DNA of 37,505 nt from Pseudomonadota bacterium (GTDB taxonomy: Bacteria > Desulfobacterota > Desulfovibrionia > Desulfovibrionales > Desulfovibrionaceae), in the NCBI GenBank assembly GCA_023433925.1, contig JAEYTO010000099.1, forward strand, positions 1-37,505, in the 5' to 3' direction. Positions 8,235 through 15,772 of this stretch are shown one piece after another (the first letter of the stretch is position 1; each line of letters begins with the position of its first letter). Made by a program: the position numbers and the translations under genes. Below the pieces are notes generated by a model. The model saw only the letters and a list, made by a program, of their open reading frames with translations, had not been told where the DNA came from and made no database searches.

Positions 8235-8999
8235 CTAAGCCATCGTCGACGCCGCGGGAACGCTCACGGCGATCTCGCGGTCGAGCCACGGGCGGCTGGC
8301 ATCGGCTTTGGGCAGACCCAGCACCTTCCAGGCCGGCGCCTTGGTCATGCGCCCGGAGTCCGCCGGAGCCATGAGCCCTCGATCTTCCAGATCGGCCAGA
8401 ACGTGCGGATCGTCGGTGTAGAAAGCAGCGCCGTCCGCGAGCAGGAGCATGGCCTCGAAGACCATGCGCCAGGACGAGGACAGGGGCGCGGGCTCGGCTT
8501 CGCCTTCACCTTCATCCCGCAGGCCCAGCTCCCGCATATCCTCCAGGTCCTCATCGCTGAGGCCGAGGGCCGCCACCAGCTTGAGGTGGCCACCCCGCGC
8601 GCCCCGCTGATGCGAGACAGCCTCCAGGTGCCGCTCTTCCAGCTCGTGGGCGAGCAGGAGCAGACCTTGGGCTCGGGCCCTGGATGCCTGTTCCTGGGTT
8701 GGGCCGGTTTCTTCCAGGCGCGTGCGCAGCTCCGTGCGGATGGCCATGCTCGTTTGGTCGAAGAAGTTCTCCATGCGGCCCGCGGTGAAGTACGAGATAT
8801 CCTTGATGTTGCCGAACTGCTCGCCGAAACGCACCGACTCCTCGACAAAGGCCTTGGCGGCCCTGGGATCGAGCGGCAGCCCTTCGGGACGGACGCGGTC
8901 GTCCGCCTTTCCGGCGAGTCCGGGATCGAGGAAGCGCACCTCCGCCGGAAGCTCGGCGGCGGCGAACTCCGCGTGCATGGACGGAAAATAGAGCAGCAT
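8235..8999 (-). CDS. Conserved-looking protein of unknown function
   Basis: I do not recognise this 254-aa protein. It is acidic, Ala/Leu/Glu-rich and probably mostly helical, without signal peptide or membrane segment. Features include NIKDISYFTAGRMENFFDQT near residue 65, a long charged helix around 90-130, and a Trp-containing tail (KAPAWKVLGLP). No catalytic motif stands out. Two ATGs fit (9005 and 8999); 8999 is preferred because a G-rich stretch lies six bases before it. Codon use resembles neighbouring genes. It sits 17 bp before the HAD gene and 39 bp after the Cys-rich gene, so these three probably form one unit. Confidence 0.7.
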   Translation of the reverse strand: MLLYFPSMHAEFAAAELPAEVRFLDPGLAGKADDRVRPEGLPLDPRAAKAFVEESVRFGEQFGNIKDISYFTAGRMENFFDQTSMAIRTELRTRLEETGPTQEQASRARAQGLLLLAHELEERHLEAVSHQRGARGGHLKLVAALGLSDEDLEDMRELGLRDEGEGEAEPAPLSSSWRMVFEAMLLLADGAAFYTDDPHVLADLEDRGLMAPADSGRMTKAPAWKVLGLPKADASRPWLDREIAVSVPAASTMA

Positions 9000-9038
9000 A
9001 TCCATCCCCCCACCAGATTGCCGAGCGGACGCTCCGCT

Positions 9039-9401
9039 TCAGCGTGTTTTGAATCTGCGGCACATGCCTTGGCACCTGGGCAGCCGCAGCACGCACACGT
9101 CGTCCACAAGATGGACACAGCTGATCACCGCGACATCGCCGCCCGAGGCGAACTCGGAGCACTGCATCGGTCCCTCGGCCAGCCTGCGAAAGCGCGTGTC
9201 CCAGATGCGGCCGGCGGTTTCGTCGTCCAGATGGAAGGCCTCGGCCTGGTCCAGAAACTGGTCGTATTCGATTTCCCAGCGCGTCAGGACGACGCAGCGG
9301 TAGCCTGAATGGAGCCCAGGGTTGAGGCGCTCCTCGTAGACGCACCGATCTTGAATGTAGTAGGCGCAGTCCCTTCCGGGCATCCGGCTGATTCTTGCCA
9401 T
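9039..9401 (-). CDS. Cys-rich small protein, possible metal- or cluster-binding
   Basis: An unrecognised 120-aa protein with eight cysteines (residues 12, 20, 36, 81, 95, 103, 110 and 114). The last three are spaced C-x6-C-x3-C near the C terminus, as expected for a zinc or Fe-S site. There is no signal peptide and no membrane segment. The ATG at 9401 has GGAAGAG upstream. It is the first gene of the leftward run and is divergent from tatA across a 200-bp gap. A weak promoter-like pair for this strand (TTGCGC, 17-bp spacer, TACAGA) reads at 9462-9434. Function unknown; a redox or metal role is only an inference from the cysteines. Confidence 0.68.
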   Translation of the reverse strand: MARISRMPGRDCAYYIQDRCVYEERLNPGLHSGYRCVVLTRWEIEYDQFLDQAEAFHLDDETAGRIWDTRFRRLAEGPMQCSEFASGGDVAVISCVHLVDDVCVLRLPRCQGMCRRFKTR

Positions 9402-9542
9402 GAACTCTTCCCGCTTCGCTGCGCGGGGAAAAATCTGTACATGCTAGCCCCTGTTTGCGCAACAGCCATTGATTCATACCGCAACCGTGCCGCCCGGGCC
9501 AGGGGAAAAGCCGCCGGAGGCCGCCCTTCCCCGGCCGGCTCC

Positions 9543-9571
9543 TTGACCTCGCCCGCGGGCGCGTGTATAGC
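9543..9571 (+). promoter_or_regulatory. Sigma70-type promoter of tatA
   Basis: TTGACC (9543-9548) and TATAGC (9566-9571) are separated by exactly 17 bp. GGAGG at 9590-9594 and the tatA ATG at 9602 follow at suitable distances. This is the best promoter match I found in the window. Confidence 0.8.
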
Positions 9572-9601
9572 CCAAGGCTAATCGAAACTGGAGGCGCGTT
9601 C

Positions 9602-9811
9602 ATGTTTGGAATCGGGATGCCTGAACTGATCATCATCCTGGTGATCATACTCATCATTTTTGGGGCGAACAAGCTGCCGGAAATCGGCGGAGGGCTCGGA
9701 CGGGCCATCAAGAATTTCCGCAAGGCCACCAATGAGCCCGATGAGATCGACGTCACACCTCGGGACAATCAAAAGGACGCCCAGGAGAAATCCAAGGACG
9801 ATTCGAGATAA
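9602..9811 (+). CDS. tatA: Twin-arginine translocase subunit TatA
   Basis: TatA forms the protein-conducting assembly of the Tat system, which exports folded, often cofactor-bearing proteins such as periplasmic hydrogenases. The 69-aa protein has a short N terminus (MFGIGMPELI), one transmembrane helix (about 7-20), the FG hinge (F20-G21), an amphipathic helix (LPEIGGGLGRAIKNFRKAT) and a charged tail. The PEL motif with glutamate at residue 8 fits TatA/E-type proteins. The ATG at 9602 has GGAGG 7 bases upstream. No tatB or tatC is adjacent, so tatA is a single-gene unit with its own promoter and terminator. Confidence 0.93.
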   Translation: MFGIGMPELIIILVIILIIFGANKLPEIGGGLGRAIKNFRKATNEPDEIDVTPRDNQKDAQEKSKDDSR

Positions 9812-9837
9812 ACCACGGCCAAGCCGGGACGAATGAA

Positions 9838-9863
9838 AAACGGGAAGCGCAAGCTTCCCGTTT
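9838..9863. terminator. Two-way intrinsic terminator between tatA and pgsA
   Basis: An 11-bp stem (AAACGGGAAGC at 9838-9848 with its complement at 9853-9863) has the tetraloop GCAA. It has T-rich DNA after it on the + strand and an A run before it, which is a T run on the - strand. It lies between convergent genes and can serve both. Confidence 0.9.
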
Positions 9864-9885
9864 CTTTTTGCGGACTCCGGGGGAA

Positions 9886-10455
9886 TCAGCCCTGCGCTTC
9901 GTCCCTGAACATGGCCATGCCTCGCAGGGTGTACTGCACGGCGGTCAGGACGGTCAGGACGGTCACGCCGGTCAGCATGAGCAGCCGCAGGGCGTCCATG
10001 GAGAAGTCGAAGGTCTGCTCCAGAAGCACGAACAGGACCAGCGCGATCTGCAGCAGGGTATTGAGCTTGCTGGCCTTGGCCGGGCTGATGGCATTCTTGA
10101 CGTCGATCCCCCAGACGTTCAGCACGGCGAGGCCGCCGATGATGAGCATGTCCCTGCTCACCACGAGCACCGCCAGGAAGTCGGGCAGCCAACCCTTGAT
10201 GGCCAGGGCTATGAAGCTGGCGTCCAGGAGCACCTTGTCCGCCAGCGGATCGAGCATCGAGCCCAGCCGCGAACGCTGCTTGAGCACCCTGGCCAGAAAG
10301 CCGTCCAGGCCGTCCGTGAATCCGGCGATCGCGAACAGGATCCAGGCCAGGGAGAACCACTCTTCGAGAAAGGCCACGATGAACCCGGGGGTGAGCAGGA
10401 TGCGCACCACGGTCAGGAAGTTTGGCAGCGTCCAGTTCCTGTCCAGCGTATCCAT
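9886..10455 (-). CDS. pgsA: CDP-alcohol phosphatidyltransferase, probably PgsA
   Basis: An inner-membrane enzyme of 189 aa that most likely makes phosphatidylglycerol phosphate from CDP-diacylglycerol and glycerol-3-phosphate. The family signature DG-x2-AR-x8-G-x3-D-x3-D is complete (D51, G52, A55, R56, G65, D69, D73, preceded by D48). About five hydrophobic segments follow. Related enzymes with other alcohol acceptors share the motif, so PgsA is a best guess from length and LPNFLTVVRI near the N terminus. The ATG at 10455 is chosen for its AAGGGGCGG site; an ATG at 10479 is possible. It follows an exported-protein gene by 31 bp. Confidence 0.83.
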   Translation of the reverse strand: MDTLDRNWTLPNFLTVVRILLTPGFIVAFLEEWFSLAWILFAIAGFTDGLDGFLARVLKQRSRLGSMLDPLADKVLLDASFIALAIKGWLPDFLAVLVVSRDMLIIGGLAVLNVWGIDVKNAISPAKASKLNTLLQIALVLFVLLEQTFDFSMDALRLLMLTGVTVLTVLTAVQYTLRGMAMFRDEAQG

Positions 10456-10486
10456 GCCCGCCCCTTGATTCCGCGTCATCTCGTGA

Positions 10487-11437
10487 TCAGCGCGCCACCG
10501 GCTGCGGATCTAGACCCGGCAGCGTATCGGCCAGAGCATCCGGCGACTGAAGGAGCACCGTGAGCCCCTGGCCCGAGAGCTTGGCGTTCAGACTTTCCCT
10601 GACCACCTCGGCCTTGTCCGTGAGGATCCGCCAGCGCGCCGTGATGCCGCCGAGGTCCATGGACACATCCACAAGCTCGGCCACGGACACGATGCGCTCC
10701 CACGTCTTCAATTCCTCATCGAAGGCGCGGATATCCTCCGGGGTCTTCCAGCCGGCGACTTGCACGCTCAAGGCCTTCTTGCCTTTGGCCGCCATGCCGG
10801 TGCGCGAGAAGTAGTTGCCCCACAAGGTGATCCACAGCGTCTCAAGATCGCTGGAACGGCTGCGCCATTCGCCTGCCTCAGACTCCAGATGGCCGGTCCA
10901 TACGTCAGTGGAGGCCCGCTGAAGGGTCAGCTTGGGCCGGGCTCCGTGGATGGAGGACAGGCCGGAGAGGAACTGCAACCTGGTGATCTCCTCGCCAGTG
11001 GAGCCCGCGCCTTCGCCCAAGGCCAAGGTGTAGGGCAGAAAAGCATCCACGGTGTAGAACATGCCCAGGTCGTGGAGCATCTTTTTCAGGTCGCCGCGGT
11101 TGACCGCGACCTTGGCATAGATGCGCACGCCGCCGGGGATGGGCTCGTGGGAAACATCGGAATAGCCCTGGATGAACTTGGCCGAGCGGCTGGAGAGGAA
11201 ATCGTAGAGCAGCTCGCGGCGCAAGGGCTGGAGCTCGCCCGGCAGGATGTCCAGAGCCTCGTCGTAGACGGCGCGGGTGAAGGCGGCCTGGAGCGCCCGG
11301 GCCTGGAGCTGCTGCTGCCTCTCGCCTTCGAGCCTGGGAATGTCCAGCTCGACATCAGCGGCCAAGGCCGTAGCGGCCCAGGACAGCCCGGCCAGCATGG
11401 CGCAGGCAAGAAGTATGGCGACGAACTTTGATCTCAT
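10487..11437 (-). CDS. Exported protein of unknown function (DUF2066-like at best)
   Basis: This 316-aa protein begins with a clear Sec signal peptide: MRSKF, a hydrophobic core, and ATALA before a likely cleavage near residue 27. The mature part starts DVELDIPRLEG, has a helical segment with ARALQAAFTRAVYDEALD, and a later part with several Trp residues. The early mature region recalls DUF2066 proteins, but the match is from memory and weak. The ATG at 11437 is chosen because the signal peptide starts there and AAGAAG precedes it. A hexamer repeat lies in the leader just upstream. It is followed by pgsA, so a periplasmic envelope role is possible but not shown. Confidence 0.75.
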   Translation of the reverse strand: MRSKFVAILLACAMLAGLSWAATALAADVELDIPRLEGERQQQLQARALQAAFTRAVYDEALDILPGELQPLRRELLYDFLSSRSAKFIQGYSDVSHEPIPGGVRIYAKVAVNRGDLKKMLHDLGMFYTVDAFLPYTLALGEGAGSTGEEITRLQFLSGLSSIHGARPKLTLQRASTDVWTGHLESEAGEWRSRSSDLETLWITLWGNYFSRTGMAAKGKKALSVQVAGWKTPEDIRAFDEELKTWERIVSVAELVDVSMDLGGITARWRILTDKAEVVRESLNAKLSGQGLTVLLQSPDALADTLPGLDPQPVAR

Positions 11438-11444
11438 GGTCTTC

Positions 11445-11462
11445 TTATGGTTATGGTTATGG
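11445..11462 (+). repeat. Hexanucleotide tandem repeat (TTATGG)x3
   Basis: Three perfect copies of TTATGG, then TTGG, lie 8 bp upstream of the exported-protein start. On the - strand this is (CCATAA)x3 in the leader. Copy number would change leader length by 6 bp without any frame effect. Confidence 0.75.
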
Positions 11463-11561
11463 TTGGAGTACTTGAAGCCTGATGGAGACACGCTTTTCAC
11501 GGCATCAATCGATTTGTACTGCCGATCCCTTCCTTTGGCAATGCGGCCGGTTCGGCGGAGA

Positions 11562-12518
11562 TCAGCCTCGGCCCGCGCCAGCCGGCCCAGCCTCGCCCCT
11601 GGCCCAGGGCAGCGCGAGGCCGCGCATGGCCTCGAACTCGCCGGGGCCGAACCAGTGTATGTCCGGATCGGCCCTGAACCAGGTCATCTGACGCTTGGCA
11701 TAGGCCCGCGTGCGCTTGAGCCAGGAGGACTTGGCCTCCTCAAGGCCGGCGCGGCCCAGGATGAAATCCAGGAGTTCCCGGCAGCCTATACCGGTGAAGC
11801 CGGGCGCGCGCTCATCCGGGCACCGGGCGTACGCCAGGCGCATCTCCTCCAGTGCGCCAGCGGCGAGCATGCCTTCGATGCGCAGGGACAGCCTGGGCTC
11901 AAGCTCGGCCATTTCCAGGGCGACCCCGATCTTCAACGCATCGTAGCGCGGGCTGGCCGAGCGGGACTGCTGCAAGCGGTGCCATTCGGAGAACGTCCGG
12001 CCCGTGGCGGCGTGGACCTCCAGGGCCCTGGTGATGCGCTGCCGGTCGTTGGGATGGATCCTCGCCGCGTAGGCCGGGTCCACCTCCGCGAGCCGCGCGT
12101 GCAGTCTAGCCGCTCCCAGCCGGTCGCACTCGGTCTGCACGGCCTCGCGCACTTCGGACGGCACGGTGGGGATCTCAGCCAGGCCATGCAGGAGGCTGTC
12201 CAGGTACAGCCCCGTCCCGCCCACGAGGATGGGCAAAAGGCCTTGCGGACGGAGCCCGGCCATGGCTTCCTCGGCCATGGCGATGAAGGCGCCGGCGCTC
12301 ATGGACTCGCATGGGTCGAGAAAGCCGTACAGGAGATGCGGAACGCCCCCCTGCTCCTCCTCCGCCGGCTGCGCCGTGACGATGGGAACGCCACGGTAGA
12401 CCTGGCGCGAGTCGAAGTTGATCACGCCTCCGCCAAGCGACTGGGCCAGGACCACGGCGGCCTCGGTCTTGCCTGCGCCCGTGGGGCCGAGGATGCACAA
12501 TACCTTGGGAAGCGCCAT
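11562..12518 (-). CDS. miaA: tRNA dimethylallyltransferase
   Basis: MiaA adds a dimethylallyl group to N6 of A37 in tRNAs that read UNN codons. The 318-aa protein has the P-loop GPTGAGKT (11-18), the tRNA-binding segment FDSRQVYRG, VGGTGLYLDSLL, and the C-terminal GIGCRELLDF and KRTRAYAKRQMTWFR blocks. These make the assignment secure. The ATG at 12518 lies 2 bp after the coaD stop, suggesting translational coupling. The C terminus is rich in Gly, Ala and Arg. It is the last gene of the MBL-rsmD-coaD-miaA group. Confidence 0.95.
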   Translation of the reverse strand: MALPKVLCILGPTGAGKTEAAVVLAQSLGGGVINFDSRQVYRGVPIVTAQPAEEEQGGVPHLLYGFLDPCESMSAGAFIAMAEEAMAGLRPQGLLPILVGGTGLYLDSLLHGLAEIPTVPSEVREAVQTECDRLGAARLHARLAEVDPAYAARIHPNDRQRITRALEVHAATGRTFSEWHRLQQSRSASPRYDALKIGVALEMAELEPRLSLRIEGMLAAGALEEMRLAYARCPDERAPGFTGIGCRELLDFILGRAGLEEAKSSWLKRTRAYAKRQMTWFRADPDIHWFGPGEFEAMRGLALPWARGEAGPAGAGRG

Positions 12519-12520
12519 GA

Positions 12521-13036
12521 CTACGCCGGGGATGCCTCCGGCTTGGGCGGGAACTTGTCCCTGAGTCCGTCCAGCACGGCCTGGGGCACGAGGCCGCCGA
12601 TGTTGCCCTGGTGCTTTGCGGCTTCTTTGATGATCGAGGAGCTGATGTACAGCCACTTGTAGTCGGTCATGAGGAAGACCGTCTGGATCTGCCGGTTGAG
12701 CTTGCGGTTCATGAGCGCCATCTGAAACTCGTACTCGAAGTCGCTCACGGCGCGCAGCCCGCGCAGGACGACGTTGGCTCCCCGCTTGGCCACATAGTCG
12801 ACGAGCAGCCCGGAGAAGGGCTCGACCATGAGCCTGGGATCGTGCTTGAAGGTCGCCTCGGCCAGGGCCACGCGCTCCTCCAGGCTGAAGAGCGGCTGCT
12901 TGTGCGTATCCCGGGCCACAGCGAAGATGACGGTCTCGAATATCTCCAGCCCCCGCCGCACGAGGCTCACGTGGCCGTTGTGCAAGGGATCGAAAGTGCC
13001 GGGGTACACGGCTACGCAGGATCGGTAGTTCGCCAT
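12521..13036 (-). CDS. coaD: Phosphopantetheine adenylyltransferase
   Basis: CoaD transfers AMP from ATP to 4'-phosphopantetheine, the penultimate step of coenzyme A synthesis. The 171-aa length is normal. The nucleotidyltransferase HxGH motif is at 19-22, in YPGTFDPLHNGH. The RGLRAVSDFEYEFQMALMNR block and the ISSSIIKE motif are present. It overlaps the 3' end of rsmD by 25 bp, the common rsmD-coaD arrangement in bacteria. Confidence 0.97.
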   Translation of the reverse strand: MANYRSCVAVYPGTFDPLHNGHVSLVRRGLEIFETVIFAVARDTHKQPLFSLEERVALAEATFKHDPRLMVEPFSGLLVDYVAKRGANVVLRGLRAVSDFEYEFQMALMNRKLNRQIQTVFLMTDYKWLYISSSIIKEAAKHQGNIGGLVPQAVLDGLRDKFPPKPEASPA

Positions 13037-13584
13037 AGGAGTATCCTCGTCTGACCATATGTGCGATCCGTCTCCAGATCCAGCCCCGGCAGGCCGTCCA
13101 GCGCCGCCGTATCCAGCGAGGCTTCCACCTCGGCCAGGATGAACGCGCCCGGCGCGGCCCAGCCCTTGTCCAGCGCGAGCGCCAGGGCCGGTTCAAGGAG
13201 GTCCTTGCCATAGGGCGGATCGATGAAGATCAGGCCGAAAGGCTCGACATGGCGGGCCTTGAGCACCGTGAACAGGTCCTTGGCCTCGATGCGCCAGCAG
13301 GCTGGCTCGATGCCCATGCTGCGCAGGTTCTCGCGCAGCATGGCCGCGGCCTTGCGGTTCATCTCCACGAACAGGGCGAAATCCGCGCCGCGGCTCAGGG
13401 CCTCGATGCCCAGACTGCCGCTGCCCGCGAAGAGATCCGCAACGCGCACCCCCTCGAAAACCAGGCCACGAGCATGGAGCATATTGAAGGCGGCCTCGCG
13501 CACCTTGGCCGTGGCGGGCCTGTAGCCTGGGCCCTCCACGGTCTTGATGGTCCGGCCCCGGTATGCGCCTCCCTGTATGCGCAT
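13012..13584 (-). CDS. rsmD: 16S rRNA (guanine-N2)-methyltransferase RsmD
   Basis: RsmD methylates G966 of 16S rRNA during small-subunit assembly. The 190-aa protein starts with the typical MRIQGGAYRGRTI and PATAKVREAAFNML. It has the SAM-binding motif DLFAGSGSLGIEAL (50-63) and the catalytic DPPY (122-125). Its ATG follows the stop of the upstream nuclease gene directly, with no bases between (TAG-ATG), so it is very likely translated by reinitiation or coupling. It overlaps coaD by 25 bp. Confidence 0.95.
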   Translation of the reverse strand: MRIQGGAYRGRTIKTVEGPGYRPATAKVREAAFNMLHARGLVFEGVRVADLFAGSGSLGIEALSRGADFALFVEMNRKAAAMLRENLRSMGIEPACWRIEAKDLFTVLKARHVEPFGLIFIDPPYGKDLLEPALALALDKGWAAPGAFILAEVEASLDTAALDGLPGLDLETDRTYGQTRILLWRTTDPA

Positions 13585-15192
13585 CTACATCTCGGAATTG
13601 AGCTTCATGAGCGACTGGTTGACCTCCAGAAGCCTCTCGCGCAAATCGGTCTGGTCGATCCAGGGCTTGGACTTGACCTCGCCGATGCGCGTGCGGAAGT
13701 CGTCGAACAGCCGCTGAGTGGTGGCGAGCAGGTAATCCCAGTCCACGGCCGGCTTGGCCTTGGCCACGTCCAACTCGATGGCCGGCATGCGGCCGGGCTC
13801 CAGGGTCACCTCCTCCAGGTACTCGGGGATGTGCACCTCGAAGCCCAGACGGTCGCGGATGAGCTTGGCGAATTCGTCCTGGGCCGATGCCTCGCCGTGC
13901 ACGAGGAAGACCTTCATGGCCTTGTTGCGGAAGTTGGACAGCCACTGGAGCATCTGGCTCTGGCCGGCGTGGGCCGAAAAGCCGCCGATGGTGTAGACCT
14001 TGGCCTCCACGGCGATGTCCTCGCCCATGAGGCTGATCCGTTTGGCCCCGTCCACGATCTTGCGGCCCGGCGTGCCCATGGCCTGGAAACCCGTGAACAC
14101 GATGCTCGCGCCCTTGCGCCACAGGTTATGGCGCAGGTGGTGCTTGATGCGGCCCGCATTGGCCATGCCGCTTGCCGAGATGATGATGGCCGGCTTGTTC
14201 AGGGTATTGAGGGCCATGGACTCCTCGGTCGTCTGGACGAAGTGCAGGTTGGGGAATTCCAGGGGATGCTCCCCATTGTTGATGAGCTCCCGCGTTTCCT
14301 CGTCCAGGTACTCGGGATGCTGCTTGAAAACCTCCGTGGCCTTGATGGCCAACGGGCTGTCCAGGTATATGGGCATGCCCTTCGGGAGCTTGCCCTGCTT
14401 GGCCAGGATGAACAAGGTATAGATGATCTCCTGGCTGCGCTCCACGGCAAAGGCGGGGATGATGACCTTCTCGCCCTTGGAATGGCTGTAGCGGATGGCC
14501 TCGGCGAGTTCCTCGCGGCTCGTCTGAGGGTCCTTGTGGTCGCGGTTGCCGTAGGTGGACTCCATGAGCAGGTAGTCGGCGGTCTCCACGATGGACGGGT
14601 CCTCGATGAGCAGTTGGTCCGGCCGGCCAAGGTCGCCGGAGAAGACCAGCTTGGTCTCCTTGCCGTCCTCCCGCACGAACAACTCGATGACCGCCGAGCC
14701 GAGGATGTGGCCGGCGTCCAGGAAACGGGCGCGCACGCCCGGCACGGGCTCGAAATAGTCCTTGTATTCCTTGGGCTGGATAAGCCCGACGGCCTTGATG
14801 GCCTCGGACATGCCGTACAGCGGCTCGATGGGCGGCAGGCCATGGCGCATGTTCTTCTGGTTGCGCCACTCGGCTTCCATCTCCTGAATGTGCGCGCTGT
14901 CCTGAAGCATGAGGTCGAGCAGGGCACGGGTGGGCGTCGTGGTGTAGACAGGCCCCTTGAACCCGGACTTCACCAGGCGCGGCAGGAGGCCCGAGTGGTC
15001 GATGTGCGCATGGGTGATGAGGATGCTCTCCAGGCCTTCGGGGGCATATGGCTGCATGTCCTCGTTGCGTTTGTCGATCTCGCGGTTGCCCTGGTGCATG
15101 CCGCAGTCCACGGCGAAGCGCCTGCCGCCGGCTTCGAGGACATAGCAGGAGCCAGTCACGGTCCGGGCCGCGCCTAAGAACTTGATTTTCAT
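13585..15192 (-). CDS. MBL-fold/beta-CASP RNA nuclease
   Basis: The 535-aa protein combines a metallo-beta-lactamase core (HAHIDH at 61-66, D at FSGDLGRPD), a beta-CASP domain (AFAVERSQEIIYTL; SASGMANAGRIKHHL) and the RMMBL segment (GGFSAHAGQSQMLQWL, then VFLVHGEASAQDEF). This is the architecture of CPSF73-like ribonucleases, which bind two zinc ions and cleave or trim RNA. The RNA target is not evident. An AAAGAGGA site precedes the ATG at 15192. It heads a group with rsmD, coaD and miaA, which supports a role in RNA processing. Confidence 0.92.
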   Translation of the reverse strand: MKIKFLGAARTVTGSCYVLEAGGRRFAVDCGMHQGNREIDKRNEDMQPYAPEGLESILITHAHIDHSGLLPRLVKSGFKGPVYTTTPTRALLDLMLQDSAHIQEMEAEWRNQKNMRHGLPPIEPLYGMSEAIKAVGLIQPKEYKDYFEPVPGVRARFLDAGHILGSAVIELFVREDGKETKLVFSGDLGRPDQLLIEDPSIVETADYLLMESTYGNRDHKDPQTSREELAEAIRYSHSKGEKVIIPAFAVERSQEIIYTLFILAKQGKLPKGMPIYLDSPLAIKATEVFKQHPEYLDEETRELINNGEHPLEFPNLHFVQTTEESMALNTLNKPAIIISASGMANAGRIKHHLRHNLWRKGASIVFTGFQAMGTPGRKIVDGAKRISLMGEDIAVEAKVYTIGGFSAHAGQSQMLQWLSNFRNKAMKVFLVHGEASAQDEFAKLIRDRLGFEVHIPEYLEEVTLEPGRMPAIELDVAKAKPAVDWDYLLATTQRLFDDFRTRIGEVKSKPWIDQTDLRERLLEVNQSLMKLNSEM

Positions 15193-15518
15193 GGAATCCT
15201 CTTTATTTTGCGAGCTGTATCACGACTCGGCGCACGCCAATCCTCTTGCGGGCAGCGTGCGCCTGCTTTGGGCGATACACCAGCCGTTGGGGATTCTGTC
15301 AAGGATTCCACAGGAGATCCGCGCCCGGCCAGGCCGGACCACGTCCATAGCGGCTTGCAATTTAAGCGACTTGCAGATGACCGGGGAAGGTTTGCTCTCC
15401 TCAGGCTCCACCCATCAAGGGGGCTCCTGACAAAGCGGCCCTTGGAACCCGTATCTTGGCGCATTTTGCGCATTCCCCTGAGAGAGGCGTTGCCCTCTCT
15501 CAGGGGAATGCGCATGAT
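15193..15518. other. Intergenic stretch with a long hairpin, no gene seen
   Basis: This 326-bp gap lies between the zinc-ribbon gene and the nuclease gene, both on the - strand. Open frames on either strand have low-complexity, Arg/Ser/Pro-rich translations without start signals, so I read no gene. It holds a 48-bp near-perfect palindrome (listed separately). It probably also carries the nuclease-gene promoter, but I cannot place a convincing one. Confidence 0.6.
15467..15514. repeat. Perfect 21-bp inverted repeat, REP-like
   Basis: The arms 15467-15487 and 15494-15514 are exact reverse complements with a 6-nt loop. The hairpin starts 5 bp after the stop of the zinc-ribbon gene. No T tract follows on the - strand, so it is unlike a normal intrinsic terminator. 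The core TGAGAGAGGGC recurs in a palindrome inside ligA (26405-26431), pointing to a dispersed palindromic family. Confidence 0.8.
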
Positions 15519-15761
15519 CTACAGGAATTCCGGATCGATGCTCGCCTGGCCGCCGGCCGTGACGAGCTTGAGGTACTGGATGGTCCGCGAGTCCACGGGC
15601 ACAATGGGGAATGTCTTGCGACACACGTCGCACTGAGCCATGGCCGGCGATGTGGGCGAGATGAGCGGCACCTCCCTGCCGCAGAACGGGCAGGGATACA
15701 GATAGATGATCTCCATGTTCACCGGCTTGACCGGCGTCAGCGGCCTGTTGCTGCCCTGCAT
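15519..15761 (-). CDS. Small zinc-ribbon protein
   Basis: An 80-aa protein with two CxxC knuckles, CPFC (24-27) and CDVC (44-47), separated by 16 residues. This is a typical zinc-ribbon spacing. The rest is short and not recognisable. The ATG at 15761 has a GGCGGA site and lies 11 bp after the gpmI stop. An internal ATG at 15716, right before the ribbon, is possible but lacks a ribosome site. It is probably co-transcribed with rsfS and gpmI. Nucleic-acid or protein binding is plausible; no more can be said. Confidence 0.7.
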   Translation of the reverse strand: MQGSNRPLTPVKPVNMEIIYLYPCPFCGREVPLISPTSPAMAQCDVCRKTFPIVPVDSRTIQYLKLVTAGGQASIDPEFL

Positions 15762-15772
15762 GGCGCGTCCGC

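Noticed and set aside
13249..15177. 642-aa open frame antisense to the MBL nuclease and rsmD
   Set aside because: Same cause; the - strand genes have all catalytic motifs and good starts.
15189..15515. 108-aa frame on the - strand between the zinc-ribbon and nuclease genes
   Set aside because: Starts inside the palindrome, has Arg/Ser-rich translation and no ribosome site; read as intergenic.
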